Shown piece after piece: positions 7,356-15,135 of a DNA stretch of 15,221 nt. The stretch is from an uncultured Clostridia bacterium (GTDB lineage: Bacteria > Bacillota_A > Clostridia > Oscillospirales > Oscillospiraceae), in contig CASEPH010000146.1 of NCBI GenBank assembly GCA_949289625.1, forward strand, positions 1 to 15,221, in the 5' to 3' direction. Each line of letters begins with the position of its first letter. The first letter of the stretch is position 1. The position numbers were made by a program, and so were the translations under genes. The notes under the pieces are model-generated. The model ran no database searches and was not told where the DNA came from. It was given only the letters and a program-made list of their open reading frames with translations.

Positions 7356-9119
7356 ATGAAAACATGTACTATTTTGGCTGTCACGCCCTATGCCGGACTC
7401 AATAATATCTTTCTGAAGGTTTCTAAAGAATATGCTAACGTTTCGCTGGAACTATACGAGGAGAAGGATGGGGGAACTTCGGCAGAAATGGCAGTGGCCG
7501 CCCGCGCAAAAGGGGCCGATGTGATTATTGCCTGGGGTTCTTACGCTCAGGAGCTGTGTGCTGATGATATCCCGGTCGTCAACCTGCAGCTGACGTTCAG
7601 TGATCTGCTGCATGCGTTGAAAGCCATTGACAGGATTCGAGGCAAACACGCTTTTGTCTCTTATGACATTACAGGAAAAGAACGGGCTAAGGAATATGTG
7701 AGTGACATCTGCCAGCTGACGAATTTCTCAATACAGACCTTTGACGCAAACAACGCCCAAGAAATGCACGAACTGCTGGCTTCTTTAAAGAAACTTCATT
7801 ATAATGTGATCCTTGGCGGTATGGAGACGGTGAAATACGCCCACCAAATTGGCTTGAATGGAATCCAGATTGCCTATGGTGTGGAGAGTGTCCGTAATAC
7901 TTTTGACAAAGCACTTTTGCTATTCCAAGAAGCAAAAAAAGTGGAGAGCCGGTATGATATCTTCCGCCAGGTGCTCAGAGAGATTCCGGATTACGCTGTC
8001 GTCCAAGACGGTGATGGCAAAATCCTCTACCACAATGGGGATAAGGCGCCCAAAGAATTTGAAAAACTCTCCCAAGCCCTAAGCAAGGAAAAGTCTGGCT
8101 TCGGCCAGTTTGAGCTGAAGACGAAAGATATCGTCTGGGAGGCCACACGGAAAAATATTGTGTCCGGAGAAGAGCACAAACAATATACTGTTCTTCTCCT
8201 TAGACGGCAGCGGTTTGTGGATTTGACTGGAGGCGGCGCCATCACGTATATGGACCACCCAGAATCTGATCTTATTACCAATATCTATTGCTCCACCGAT
8301 TTTGGATATATTAAGGACCGAATCGAAAAGTACAGGACCAATCGGGAATCTATTCTAGTCTCCGGAGAACGGGGCCTGGGTAAGGAGAACATCGCCTTTC
8401 TGCTGAACAGTCGGAAGGCTATGCTTCGGATCGATTGCAACCGTCTAACCATCGACAGCTTCCATCTGCTAAACGATGAAGGACTGCGATGGATTACGGA
8501 ATCCAACCTATCCGCCATCCTGTTAGCTGATGCCGATGTGATCAAGCCAGAACTTCAGGAGCCCCTGACCGACTTCTTGTTCAATCTATACCACCAGCGG
8601 GGAGTGCGTATCATCTCCACCGCATGGGATGAAATATACAGAAAAGTGTCCCGTGGCCACTTCAGCCACCGGCTATATCATGTCCTGAGTGGAATCTGTG
8701 TGGATGTTCCCCCGGTTCGCGATCTCATCAAAGATATGGACGAGGATATTTACTATATCATCTCTTTCCTCAATATTGAATTGGGGCTGCAAATCGTGGG
8801 AATCAGCAACGAGGCTCTGGACTGCCTGAAATCGTTCACTTGGGGCTCTAATTTAAGACAGCTGGTCGACGTGCTGCGTCGTTCCATGTTGGCATCCAAC
8901 TCTTCCATTCTTTCGCTGGACGACGTACAGCGTATGATCGAAATGGAAAAGAGCATATGGAGCAGCAATCGCGGTGCTGCTGCATTTTGGTGTGGTAATT
9001 TGGAGGAGATTGAGAAGCGGATTATCCGCGGTATCCTAGAGGAGGAAGGTATGAATCAGACCAAGGCCGCGGAGAGACTAGGAATTAGCCGGAGTACCTT
9101 GTATCGGAAAATCAAATAG
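7356..9119 (+). CDS. PrpR-N / degenerate AAA+ / Fis-HTH transcriptional regulator
   Basis: The 587-residue protein starts at ATG 7356, eight bases after GAGG; an in-frame GTG at 7347 overlaps that ribosome site. Residues ~1-195 match the PrpR N-terminal sensor fold (ILAVTPYAGL, ADVIIAWGSYAQEL, IPVVNLQLT, NVILGGMETVKYAHQIGL). A PAS-like segment follows at ~200-285 (REIPDYAVVQDGDGKILYHN). An NtrC-like AAA+ module comes next: Walker A GERGLGKE (337-344), a Walker B-like LSAILLADAD (385-394), VPPVRDL near 451-457 and GSNLRQL near 498-504. A Fis-type HTH closes it (NQTKAAERLGISRSTLYRK, 567-585). The sigma-54-contacting GAFTGA loop is missing: the region after Walker A reads DCNRLTIDSFHLLNDEGL. It therefore probably does not drive sigma-54 and may act as a TyrR-like activator or repressor. 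It lies upstream of, and co-directional with, the bicupin-TRAP genes, which it likely controls in response to a small organic acid. Confidence 0.85.
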   Translation: MKTCTILAVTPYAGLNNIFLKVSKEYANVSLELYEEKDGGTSAEMAVAARAKGADVIIAWGSYAQELCADDIPVVNLQLTFSDLLHALKAIDRIRGKHAFVSYDITGKERAKEYVSDICQLTNFSIQTFDANNAQEMHELLASLKKLHYNVILGGMETVKYAHQIGLNGIQIAYGVESVRNTFDKALLLFQEAKKVESRYDIFRQVLREIPDYAVVQDGDGKILYHNGDKAPKEFEKLSQALSKEKSGFGQFELKTKDIVWEATRKNIVSGEEHKQYTVLLLRRQRFVDLTGGGAITYMDHPESDLITNIYCSTDFGYIKDRIEKYRTNRESILVSGERGLGKENIAFLLNSRKAMLRIDCNRLTIDSFHLLNDEGLRWITESNLSAILLADADVIKPELQEPLTDFLFNLYHQRGVRIISTAWDEIYRKVSRGHFSHRLYHVLSGICVDVPPVRDLIKDMDEDIYYIISFLNIELGLQIVGISNEALDCLKSFTWGSNLRQLVDVLRRSMLASNSSILSLDDVQRMIEMEKSIWSSNRGAAAFWCGNLEEIEKRIIRGILEEEGMNQTKAAERLGISRSTLYRKIK

Positions 9120-9167
9120 AATTATTTTGAAACATATCTAAATAAGCTCTCTATAGTATAATTGACT

Positions 9168-9196
9168 CGCAGCTGGGTGTGCGGATTTTTATTTTT
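9168..9196 (+). terminator. Weak possible terminator after the regulator gene
   Basis: CGCA (9168-9171) can pair with TGCG (9180-9183), followed by a run ATTTTTATTTTT. The stem is only 4-5 bp, so termination may be partial, allowing some read-through into the bicupin gene. Confidence 0.22.
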
Positions 9197-9236
9197 GTGG
9201 CGCCATATTAAAAACTCAAAATCCCATAAAATTGTT

Positions 9237-9287
9237 TTATAATGAGCCGTTTATTTTTTAGTGAAAAGTTTAAATGTCTCATTATAA
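9237..9287. promoter_or_regulatory. Inverted repeat pair overlapping a TATAAT box
   Basis: TTATAATGAG at 9237-9246 and its exact reverse complement CTCATTATAA at 9278-9287 are spaced 41 bp centre to centre, close to four helical turns. The first arm contains TATAAT (9238-9243), the best -10 match in the 211-bp spacer; the -35 region (around 9215-9221) is poor, suggesting an activator-dependent promoter. The pair sits 44 bp before the bicupin start. It could be a two-site operator for the upstream regulator, divergent -10 boxes, or the stem of a leader hairpin. Confidence 0.5.
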
Positions 9288-9330
9288 GTCACCTGCTATT
9301 CAAAATTACTATGGAAAAGGAGCTGTGACC

Positions 9331-10158
9331 ATGAGCAAACGGACCTACCAAGTGATGGACTGTCTGCGGAGCCTTGACCTGCGCAGCGGAAATTTTGTCC
9401 CCTCTGCCCGTACTCGCATCGGCGGCAGCCATGATGGAGATGTAGATTATGGACACGACTGCAAATCCATCTATGAGTACGATAACTTTGGCCTTCTGTG
9501 GGTCAAGCAGGAACCTGGCGTTGATTCCCCCTATAACGACTATGTATTCCATCCCGGCGCGGACGAAATCGAGCTCACCGTAGAGGGCGAGTGTATCATG
9601 CGCTACGCTGACGGTGAGGGTGGTCCCTTGGTGCCTGGTGTGTGCACTTATATTCCGGCCGGGGTGCCCCATGGGAACCATCACCCTGGCATCGAAGATG
9701 TTGTCCTTCTGGTCTTTTATCCCAAGCCGATTTCCCAGGTGGGCCGTGGCGATCACAAGATGGGCGAGCCCTATACCGGTGGAAAAAAGCACGAAATGAT
9801 CAACTTTTATGAAGCTCCCGCCCAGGAAATAGCCCCCGGTCACTTCGTCACTGAGCTTTGCAAGGGACACGGAATCCGCGCCGCATATCACCGTCTGGCA
9901 CCCGGCTGCTCCGTTCCGGTCCGCGATTTTATCACCAAGGACAGCGATGAGATTGTCTTTGTGTTCCGCGGGACTGGCTTGGCAGTCTATCCGGATAAGA
10001 GTTATGCTATGAGGCGGCATATAGCATTCTACAACACGCCTCACACTCCCTACCGCTATTGGAACAACTCCGATTCGGACCTCCAACTGATTGTTCTGCA
10101 TGCGGCCGACATCGATAAGGAAATCAAAACCGAGACGAGATCTTTCCAGTGGGAATAA
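9331..10158 (+). CDS. Bicupin protein of unknown reaction
   Basis: The 275-residue protein starts at ATG 9331, with AAAAGGAG about 9 nt upstream; an in-frame ATG at 9274 lacks a ribosome site. Two beta-barrel cupin units are visible. The first has DYVFHPGADEIELTVEGE (H74, E79) and CTYIPAGVPHGNHHPG (P109-x-G-x-x-H114), the two standard cupin metal motifs. The second has TKDSDEIVFVFRGTG (E207) and AFYNTPHTPYRYWNN (H238), with the first histidine pair eroded, so metal binding there is doubtful. Double cupins include isomerases, dioxygenases and ureidoglycine aminohydrolases, and I cannot choose among them. It lies between the PrpR-like regulator and the TRAP genes (52 bp before DctP), so it probably processes the imported compound, for example by opening or isomerising a sugar acid. 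No signal peptide is seen; cytosolic. Confidence 0.75.
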   Translation: MSKRTYQVMDCLRSLDLRSGNFVPSARTRIGGSHDGDVDYGHDCKSIYEYDNFGLLWVKQEPGVDSPYNDYVFHPGADEIELTVEGECIMRYADGEGGPLVPGVCTYIPAGVPHGNHHPGIEDVVLLVFYPKPISQVGRGDHKMGEPYTGGKKHEMINFYEAPAQEIAPGHFVTELCKGHGIRAAYHRLAPGCSVPVRDFITKDSDEIVFVFRGTGLAVYPDKSYAMRRHIAFYNTPHTPYRYWNNSDSDLQLIVLHAADIDKEIKTETRSFQWE

Positions 10159-10210
10159 GATCCGCTCTGCTCAGCCACCACATATTAAATTGTAAGGAGG
10201 TACTTTGAAT

Positions 10211-11293
10211 ATGTATAGACGTGTTCTTGCGCTTGCGACTTCTTCCGTTCTTGCTCTCATCCTCCTGGCCGGCTGTGATAGCGGCACCTCTTCTTCGGAC
10301 AATGGAGGCACTTCCTCCGCTCTCTCTGGCGGCGGTGTTGAGGACTTCTCCCCAATGGAGTTGAGTCTGGCCACCAGCTACAGCACGACCCACGCTTTCT
10401 TTCCCTATCTGGAGGAGTTTGCTCAGAAGGTAAGCGATGCCACTAACGGGGATATTACCATCACCATCTATGACAGCAACACGCTGGTTCCTACTGCGGA
10501 TATGCACAATGCAGTCGTCTCCGGCGTAGTGGATATGGTGGAAACCGACGTAGCTTATGACACCTCTGCGTTTCCCATTTCCATCGCCACTTACCTGCCC
10601 AATTTCAACGCCACGAGCAGCAAAACGTTTACCTATGCCTTCCATGAGTTCTATCAGAACGATTTTGATGAGTTCGATGGTATGAAGATTCTGTGGGCCT
10701 ATGGCATGACACCCTTTGCAATTCTGTCTAACCGGGAAATTACCACTCTGGAGGACATGAGCGGTTTATCCATTCGTGCTACCGGTGCTGCCCTGGATGC
10801 TATGACTGCCCTGGGTGCTTCCCCGGTAGGCATGCCCATCAGTGAGACCTACGAAGCCGCATCCAAGGGCACTGTGGAGGCCATCTGCAACTCCTATGAG
10901 ACCCTGAAAGGCTGGAACTTTGCAGAAGTGGTGAAGTATGGATTGTCGGTTTCTGGAATCTCTACAGGGAACCACTATATCGCCATCAATGAGGAAGTGT
11001 GGAACTCTTTCCCCGCCGAATACCAAGCGGCCATCGTGGAGATTAGCAACGAAATGGTGGACAAGGTAGCTGGGCTGTTCGACGAGATTGACATCGAAGG
11101 CAAGGAATTTGGTGAAGAGAACGGCGTGGTGTTCAGTGAGTTGTCCGACGAGGAACAAGCCCGGTGGAGCGAAGCGCTCCAGCCCATTGTTGACGACTGG
11201 ATCGCGGATACCACCGCCCTGGGCTACGACGGTCAGCAGATCTACGACGACCTGGTGGCGCTGGTGGATAAATACGCGCAAACCTACGGCTGA
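10211..11293 (+). CDS. dctP: TRAP transporter solute-binding lipoprotein DctP
   Basis: The 360-residue protein starts at ATG 10211, ten bases after a perfect AAGGAGG; an in-frame TTG at 10205 is too close to it. It has a lipoprotein signal: RR, a hydrophobic stretch, and lipobox LAGC with C22, followed by a Ser/Gly-rich linker to about residue 45. The DctP fold is shown by LATSYSTTHAFFPYLEEFAQ, GDITITIYDSNTL, and LSIRATGAALDAMTALGASP with the carboxylate-binding arginine at R189, then VEAICNSYE with N227. It captures an organic acid outside the membrane and passes it to the DctQM channel. The conserved arginine argues for a carboxylate or sugar-acid ligand; the exact compound is unknown. DctQ follows after 33 bp. 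Confidence 0.93.
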   Translation: MYRRVLALATSSVLALILLAGCDSGTSSSDNGGTSSALSGGGVEDFSPMELSLATSYSTTHAFFPYLEEFAQKVSDATNGDITITIYDSNTLVPTADMHNAVVSGVVDMVETDVAYDTSAFPISIATYLPNFNATSSKTFTYAFHEFYQNDFDEFDGMKILWAYGMTPFAILSNREITTLEDMSGLSIRATGAALDAMTALGASPVGMPISETYEAASKGTVEAICNSYETLKGWNFAEVVKYGLSVSGISTGNHYIAINEEVWNSFPAEYQAAIVEISNEMVDKVAGLFDEIDIEGKEFGEENGVVFSELSDEEQARWSEALQPIVDDWIADTTALGYDGQQIYDDLVALVDKYAQTYG

Positions 11294-11326
11294 GCGCCGC
11301 GCTTTTACTAAAGTGAGGTCCTGCAT

Positions 11327-11821
11327 ATGATACGTTCGTTCAAAAATTTTGTTTGGAAAATCGACCGTTGGGCCTGCATGCTGGGAAATATCTGCATCGT
11401 CGTCAACATGTTGGTAGTAGTATTCAATATCATCATGCGCAACCTGTTCAACGCGTCCCTGGCGGGCATCACTGACTATGCCGGGTTCATCTCCTGCTTG
11501 ATTGTAGTCTTCTCCCTGGGCTTTACGGAATCCCAAAACGGGAACCCCAAGGTCGACTTTATCGTGGGATATCTTCCGGTTCCCATCCAAAAGGGAATTT
11601 ACCTGCTGATGGCGTTTTTGGACATTGTTGTGGGCGGTATGCTGACGATCTCGTTTTTCAGTTATGCGGCCAGCAGTGCAGCGGCCGGCACAACGTCCAT
11701 GAACGCGTCGCTGCCCTATACCCCGTTCCTGATCGTCTGTGCGCTGGGGATGCTGCTGTTCGTTTTGACTGTGCTGGCCAAGACAGCGGCTAAGCTGACC
11801 AATTGGAAGGAGGGGGAGTAA
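11327..11821 (+). CDS. dctQ: TRAP transporter small membrane subunit DctQ
   Basis: The 164-residue protein has four predicted membrane helices, at roughly 18-40, 50-68, 88-112 and 130-152. The family hallmarks are RNLFNASLAGITDYAGF after the first helix and TTSMNASLPYTPFLIVCALG before the last. The ATG at 11327 follows GTGAGG with normal spacing. DctQ pairs with DctM to form the membrane part of the sodium-driven TRAP importer. Its stop codon directly abuts the DctM start, with no bases between, and its last codons (AAGGAGGGGGAG) supply the DctM ribosome site. That fits coupled, near-equimolar synthesis of the two subunits. Confidence 0.92.
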   Translation: MIRSFKNFVWKIDRWACMLGNICIVVNMLVVVFNIIMRNLFNASLAGITDYAGFISCLIVVFSLGFTESQNGNPKVDFIVGYLPVPIQKGIYLLMAFLDIVVGGMLTISFFSYAASSAAAGTTSMNASLPYTPFLIVCALGMLLFVLTVLAKTAAKLTNWKEGE

Positions 11822-13132
11822 ATGGAATCGACTGTTGTCGTAGGGCTGATTGGCCTTCTGATTTTCGTGCTTCTCCTGATTATGGGGATGTCCATTGCGG
11901 GCAGTATGACGCTGGTTGGCTTTTTCGGCTTTGCCTACCTGCGGAACTTCTCGGCTGCAGAGTCGTTGCTAACTATGGACTTCTTCTCCTCGTTCAACTC
12001 CTATAATATGAGTGTAGTAGCCATGTTCACGCTCATGGGCTATATTGCATACTACTCCGGGATTGGGGAGCAGCTATTTGACTTTGCCTATAAACTGGTC
12101 GGACACTGGCGCGGCGGACTGGCCATGGCCGCCCAAGTGGCATGCGCTTGTTTTGGCGCTGTATGTGGCTCCAACACCGCTACAGCAGCGACCATCGGAG
12201 CCATTGCCCTGCCACAGATGAAAAAATATGGCTATAACGACTCCTTGGCTACTGCATCTGTGGCCTCGGGCGGAGGGCTGGGTATCCTGATCCCTCCCAG
12301 TATGATCGCTATTGTTTACGGTACCGCTACTCAGCAGTCCATTGGTAAACTTTTCATCGCCGGTATCGCCGCAGGCATTCTGCTGATGCTTCTATTCATG
12401 GTGGCCATCAGTATCCAGATCCGCATGAATCCCTCCTTGGCTCCCCGGGGCGAGCGGGCATCCTGGAAGGAGCGCTTTTGGGCTATGAGGGGCGGCTTGG
12501 CAGAGACCATTATTGTCTTTATTGTCTCGGTAGGCGGACTATCTGTTGGATTCTTCACTCCCACGGAGGCAGGTTCGTTCGGTGCTTTTGCCATTCTGTT
12601 GATCGTGCTGATCCGCAGAAAAATTACTCCGGAGGGGTTTATGCATGCCTTATTCGACACTGCGAAGACCAGTGCCATGGTCCTCTATCTGGTGGCTGCT
12701 GCAACTTTGTTCGGGCGGTTCATCGCCCTGAGTCGGATTCCTGCCAATCTTGCTACTTGGGCTGCCTCTCTCGATTGGCCGTCATGGGCTGTCCTACTGC
12801 TGGTCCTGGGTATCTACATTCTTGGCGGCTGTTTCATCGACGCCTTGCCCCTGATCCTGCTTACGGTACCTATCTTTTACCCTGTCGTATGCGAGACACT
12901 GGGATATGACCCCATTTGGTTTGGCGTAATCATCGTCCTAGTTGTCGCTATGGGCATCATTACTCCGCCTGTAGGCATCAATGTGTACGTTATCAAGGGC
13001 ATTGCAAAGGATGTTCCCTTGGAGACCATTTTCAAAGGGATCTGGCCATTCCTGCTCGCCATCATTGTTTCTTGCATGATCCTAATGCTGTTCCCAGAGC
13101 TAGTCCTGTTCTTGCCGGATCTTCTATCTTAG
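11822..13132 (+). CDS. dctM: TRAP transporter large membrane subunit DctM
   Basis: The 436-residue polytopic membrane protein has the length and motifs of DctM. It contains GSNTATAATIGAIALPQMKK, GGLGILIPPSMIAIVYG in the first scoop motif, PTEAGSFGAFAILLIVLI, CFIDALPLILLTVPIFYP, and the second scoop MGIITPPVGINVYV. It forms the sodium-coupled elevator channel that takes substrate from DctP. It abuts DctQ and is the last gene of the cluster, followed by a strong intrinsic terminator about 57 bp downstream. The gene appears intact from end to end. No further metabolic enzyme follows, so catabolism of the imported compound depends on the bicupin or on genes elsewhere. Confidence 0.94.
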   Translation: MESTVVVGLIGLLIFVLLLIMGMSIAGSMTLVGFFGFAYLRNFSAAESLLTMDFFSSFNSYNMSVVAMFTLMGYIAYYSGIGEQLFDFAYKLVGHWRGGLAMAAQVACACFGAVCGSNTATAATIGAIALPQMKKYGYNDSLATASVASGGGLGILIPPSMIAIVYGTATQQSIGKLFIAGIAAGILLMLLFMVAISIQIRMNPSLAPRGERASWKERFWAMRGGLAETIIVFIVSVGGLSVGFFTPTEAGSFGAFAILLIVLIRRKITPEGFMHALFDTAKTSAMVLYLVAAATLFGRFIALSRIPANLATWAASLDWPSWAVLLLVLGIYILGGCFIDALPLILLTVPIFYPVVCETLGYDPIWFGVIIVLVVAMGIITPPVGINVYVIKGIAKDVPLETIFKGIWPFLLAIIVSCMILMLFPELVLFLPDLLS

Positions 13133-13188
13133 CGGTATATAAATACTTTTCCGCTTTTCTATCTGCGTTATTCCTTATTATTGTTCCC

Positions 13189-13229
13189 ATGACTGCGAGC
13201 CGGAGTTTTTCGGTCCGCAGTCATATTTT
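13189..13229 (+). terminator. Intrinsic terminator of the TRAP operon
   Basis: ATGACTGCG (13189-13197) pairs perfectly with CGCAGTCAT (13216-13224), and an inner GCCG/CGGT pairing extends the stem after one mismatch. It is followed by ATTTTG. The inner loop is T-rich. Its position just behind dctM fits the end of the regulator-bicupin-TRAP cluster. Confidence 0.75.
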
Positions 13230-13297
13230 GTCAAGAGTAAGGCCTTCTCTTTGTTACGATAAGGTAAGATAAATTTTGCCAAAAGAAAAGAAGACAT

Positions 13298-13393
13298 GAT
13301 TTGCAGAACTCTGGTAGAATGAAGTCGCGACACACCATTCTGAAAGGAAACAGCAAACCATGTCTGAGAAGATTGTACGGTTAAATGAGGAAG
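13298..13393 (+). repeat. Left copy of an IS256-like 5' end (inverted repeat arm)
   Basis: These 96 bp recur in inverted orientation at 14982-15077 with about 10 mismatches and no gap. The segment holds an IS256-type leader with AAAGGA and the first codons of an IS256-family transposase. Similarity stops abruptly after codon 11, at 13393. Weaker resemblance (ATTTTGC plus an A-rich run) may extend outward to about 13275. Confidence 0.8.
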
Positions 13394-13455
13394 ACCTGCT
13401 AAGTTTCGTCAATATGAAAAATGAAAAATTTCGAAAGATTAAAAAGAGTGCATAA
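13360..13455 (+). pseudogene. IS256-family transposase start, truncated after ~11 codons
   Basis: ATG at 13360 opens MSEKIVRLNEE, the characteristic beginning of a Firmicutes IS256-family (mutator-type) transposase. After that the sequence diverges to non-homologous residues and stops at TAA 13453-13455 (31 codons). The DDE core, normally in a protein of about 400 residues, is absent, so it cannot be functional. The rest of this copy was lost at the IS110 junction. Confidence 0.7.
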
Positions 13456-13517
13456 ACTCAAGCCGCTTCGCATCTCAAAATTGAAACGACGGTCAACCAA
13501 CGGTATGTGGTGTAAGG

Positions 13518-14716
13518 TTAATGCTGATCCGAAGTCTCCAAGTAGGCTTTCACTGTGGCATAGTAGATCCGTAGGAATTTGTTTGCTGAAGCCATCATGT
13601 AAACACGATAGGGCTTACCCTCAGCTCGTTTCCTGTCCATGAACTGGTAGACGGGTTCATCAAGCGAGGCATTCTGCAAATAGGCGCTCATGACAAGGAA
13701 CAATGCCCGGCGCAAGGAGGATGCGCCAACCTTACTCATGCCCTTGTGCCTGCCCGTAATATCGCCGGAGTCGTTCGGCGGGACGTCAATACCGTCGTAA
13801 GCCACAAGAGCCTTCTTAGAATGGAAGCAGCGTACATCTCCAATCTCTGCCATAAGCTGTGGGCCAAGAACCGGATCAATGCCGAACATCTCATGACAAT
13901 AGGATACTCTGGCAGTTGGGACGCCAATGTCTGCATCTCCTGTTTGAGTGTGGCGGTGGTTGCCCGGAGTTGTGACACGGCCTGTTCTACAATCAACTTT
14001 GTGGTGTCAGACATTGGCATAACACCAATGTGTCCACTGGCTTCTGTGTAAATGTCATGAGTCTTTTCCTCGCTGAAATTGTAGCCGTGTTTTCGGCACC
14101 ATCGCTGGTACTTGTTCTTGAACGCCTTTTCAGAGCGATCACAGATGTATCCGCAGTGCCAGAAATCTGCCACAAAGTCCACCCATTTCTCGCTTTCGTC
14201 TGCGCGGACTGGACTACTAAACAAACGACTCGCATCCGGGAAAGTGGTATCCAGCAAGGAAATCAAATTGTTTTCCAGCACGGTCTGCACCTTATAATAC
14301 TGCCGGTACTGGCGGTAGCAGTTCTTCAACAGTAGCTGGGTGTCTTCCTCCGGGATATACTTCGGCAAAGTAAGCCAGCGGTCAAGGCCGTAGTTCGCCA
14401 GCTTTACAGCGTCCTTTCTGTCAGTCTTGACACGCCGTAAATCGTTGTTCCCGTAACCATGCACCAGCTTCGCATTGACAACGGACACATATAGCCCTGT
14501 GTCATAGAGTAGCCGGGCCACTGGCGTGTGGTAGTTTCCTGTAGCTTCCATGACCACACGCGTCTCACCATTCAGGTTTTTGAGCAGCTTTGCCAGTTTG
14601 CTCAGTTCGCTGCTGGTGTGACACACGGCAAAAGGTGAAATGACAACCTCACCAAAAGGACGTATGATCACAACAGTACTTTTCCCCTTGGATATATCAA
14701 TGCCAACAGAATTCAT
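13518..14716 (-). pseudogene. IS110-family transposase with a one-base frameshift
   Basis: The start is ATG 14714-14716, after GGGAGG. The N-terminal DEDD (RuvC-like) domain is intact: VGIDISKGKSTV (D7), VVMEATGNYHTPVA (E57) and VKTDRKDAVKLA (D99, D102). The C-terminal Transposase_20 domain (FGIDPVLGPQLMAEIGD, PPNDSGDITG, SLRRALFLVMSAYL) continues in another frame from about 13890 to TAA at 13518-13520. At about 13888-13893 the sequence reads ATGAGATGTTC where intact relatives encode VMEMFG, so one G appears to have been lost. Joined, the two frames give about 399 residues, the normal size. IS110 recombinases move elements using a bridge RNA. This copy is probably recently inactivated, since everything else looks conserved. 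Programmed frameshifting is not typical of IS110, and no slippery run is present. Confidence 0.85.
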
Positions 14717-14949
14717 GTATCTACCTCCCATACTAATCTGCAACCGGAATCCATCTTTTTCTCGTTGCCGATTCAATCTATTGGGTGACGCGAACTCTAT
14801 GGCTCAACCTGCTCAAATCGAACGCTACAACAAAAGGATGGCTGACAGTCTCATTGACGGACATCACAGCCCAGTTTGCAGCGAGTCAGCTAGTTGCTCC
14901 TCTAATTGTAGCTTAGGCACGAGATGGAAAGAAAACCGGACTGGCTGCC
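14717..14949 (-). ncRNA. Candidate IS110 left-end leader / bridge RNA region
   Basis: About 230 bp of non-coding sequence precede the IS110 transposase on its own strand, between the transposase start and the IS256 junction. In the IS110 group this 5' non-coding end is where bridge RNA is encoded (as in IS621). On the minus strand GCTACAA (14906-14912) can pair with TTGTAGC (14824-14830), enclosing GGCTG (14867-14871) paired with CAGCC (14840-14844), a nested stem layout. Exact RNA ends and guide loops cannot be fixed by eye. Confidence 0.35.
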
Positions 14950-15015
14950 CCGTACCAACTCTTTGATTTGACCCTTGATTACTTCCTCGTTAAGCTGTAC
15001 AATCTTTTCAGACAT
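14902..15015 (-). pseudogene. IS256-family transposase start, truncated after ~24 codons
   Basis: ATG at 15013-15015 opens MSEKIVQLNEEVIKGQ and continues IKELVRGS, the standard N-terminus of an IS256-family transposase. It then runs into foreign sequence (QSGFLSISC...) and a TAG at 14902-14904. The homologous part covers 14944-15015. An AAAGGA ribosome site and a leader with TTGACA upstream are retained. It faces the left IS256 fragment head-on, with the IS110 element between them. Confidence 0.75.
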
Positions 15016-15077
15016 GGTTTGCTGTTTCCTTTCAGAATGGTGTGTCGTGACTTCATTTTACCAGAGGACTGCAAACC
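14982..15077 (-). repeat. Right copy of the IS256-like 5' end (inverted repeat arm)
   Basis: This is the inverted partner of 13298-13393, about 90% identical over 96 bp. Outward of it, to about 15115, lie a TTGACA box, the palindrome CCACGTGG and an ATTTTGCGAAAA stretch that resembles the outer flank of the left copy, so the element end is probably near 15110. Confidence 0.8.
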
Positions 15078-15135
15078 ACGTGGTAGTGTCAAGTATTTTT
15101 CGCAAAATGGTTTGCAGGCCCTGGCATGAGAGAAG

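Noticed and set aside
9121..9330. Search for a sigma-54 -24/-12 promoter before the bicupin
   Set aside because: No GG/GC pair with the required TGGCA-N7-TGC spacing; TGGCGCC near 9199 lacks the second element.
9289..10101. 270-codon minus-strand frame opposite the bicupin
   Set aside because: Antisense shadow; the plus-strand cupin motifs, start site and operon position explain the region.
10766..11590. 274-codon minus-strand frame opposite dctP/dctQ
   Set aside because: It spans two real genes antisense and shows no recognisable family features.
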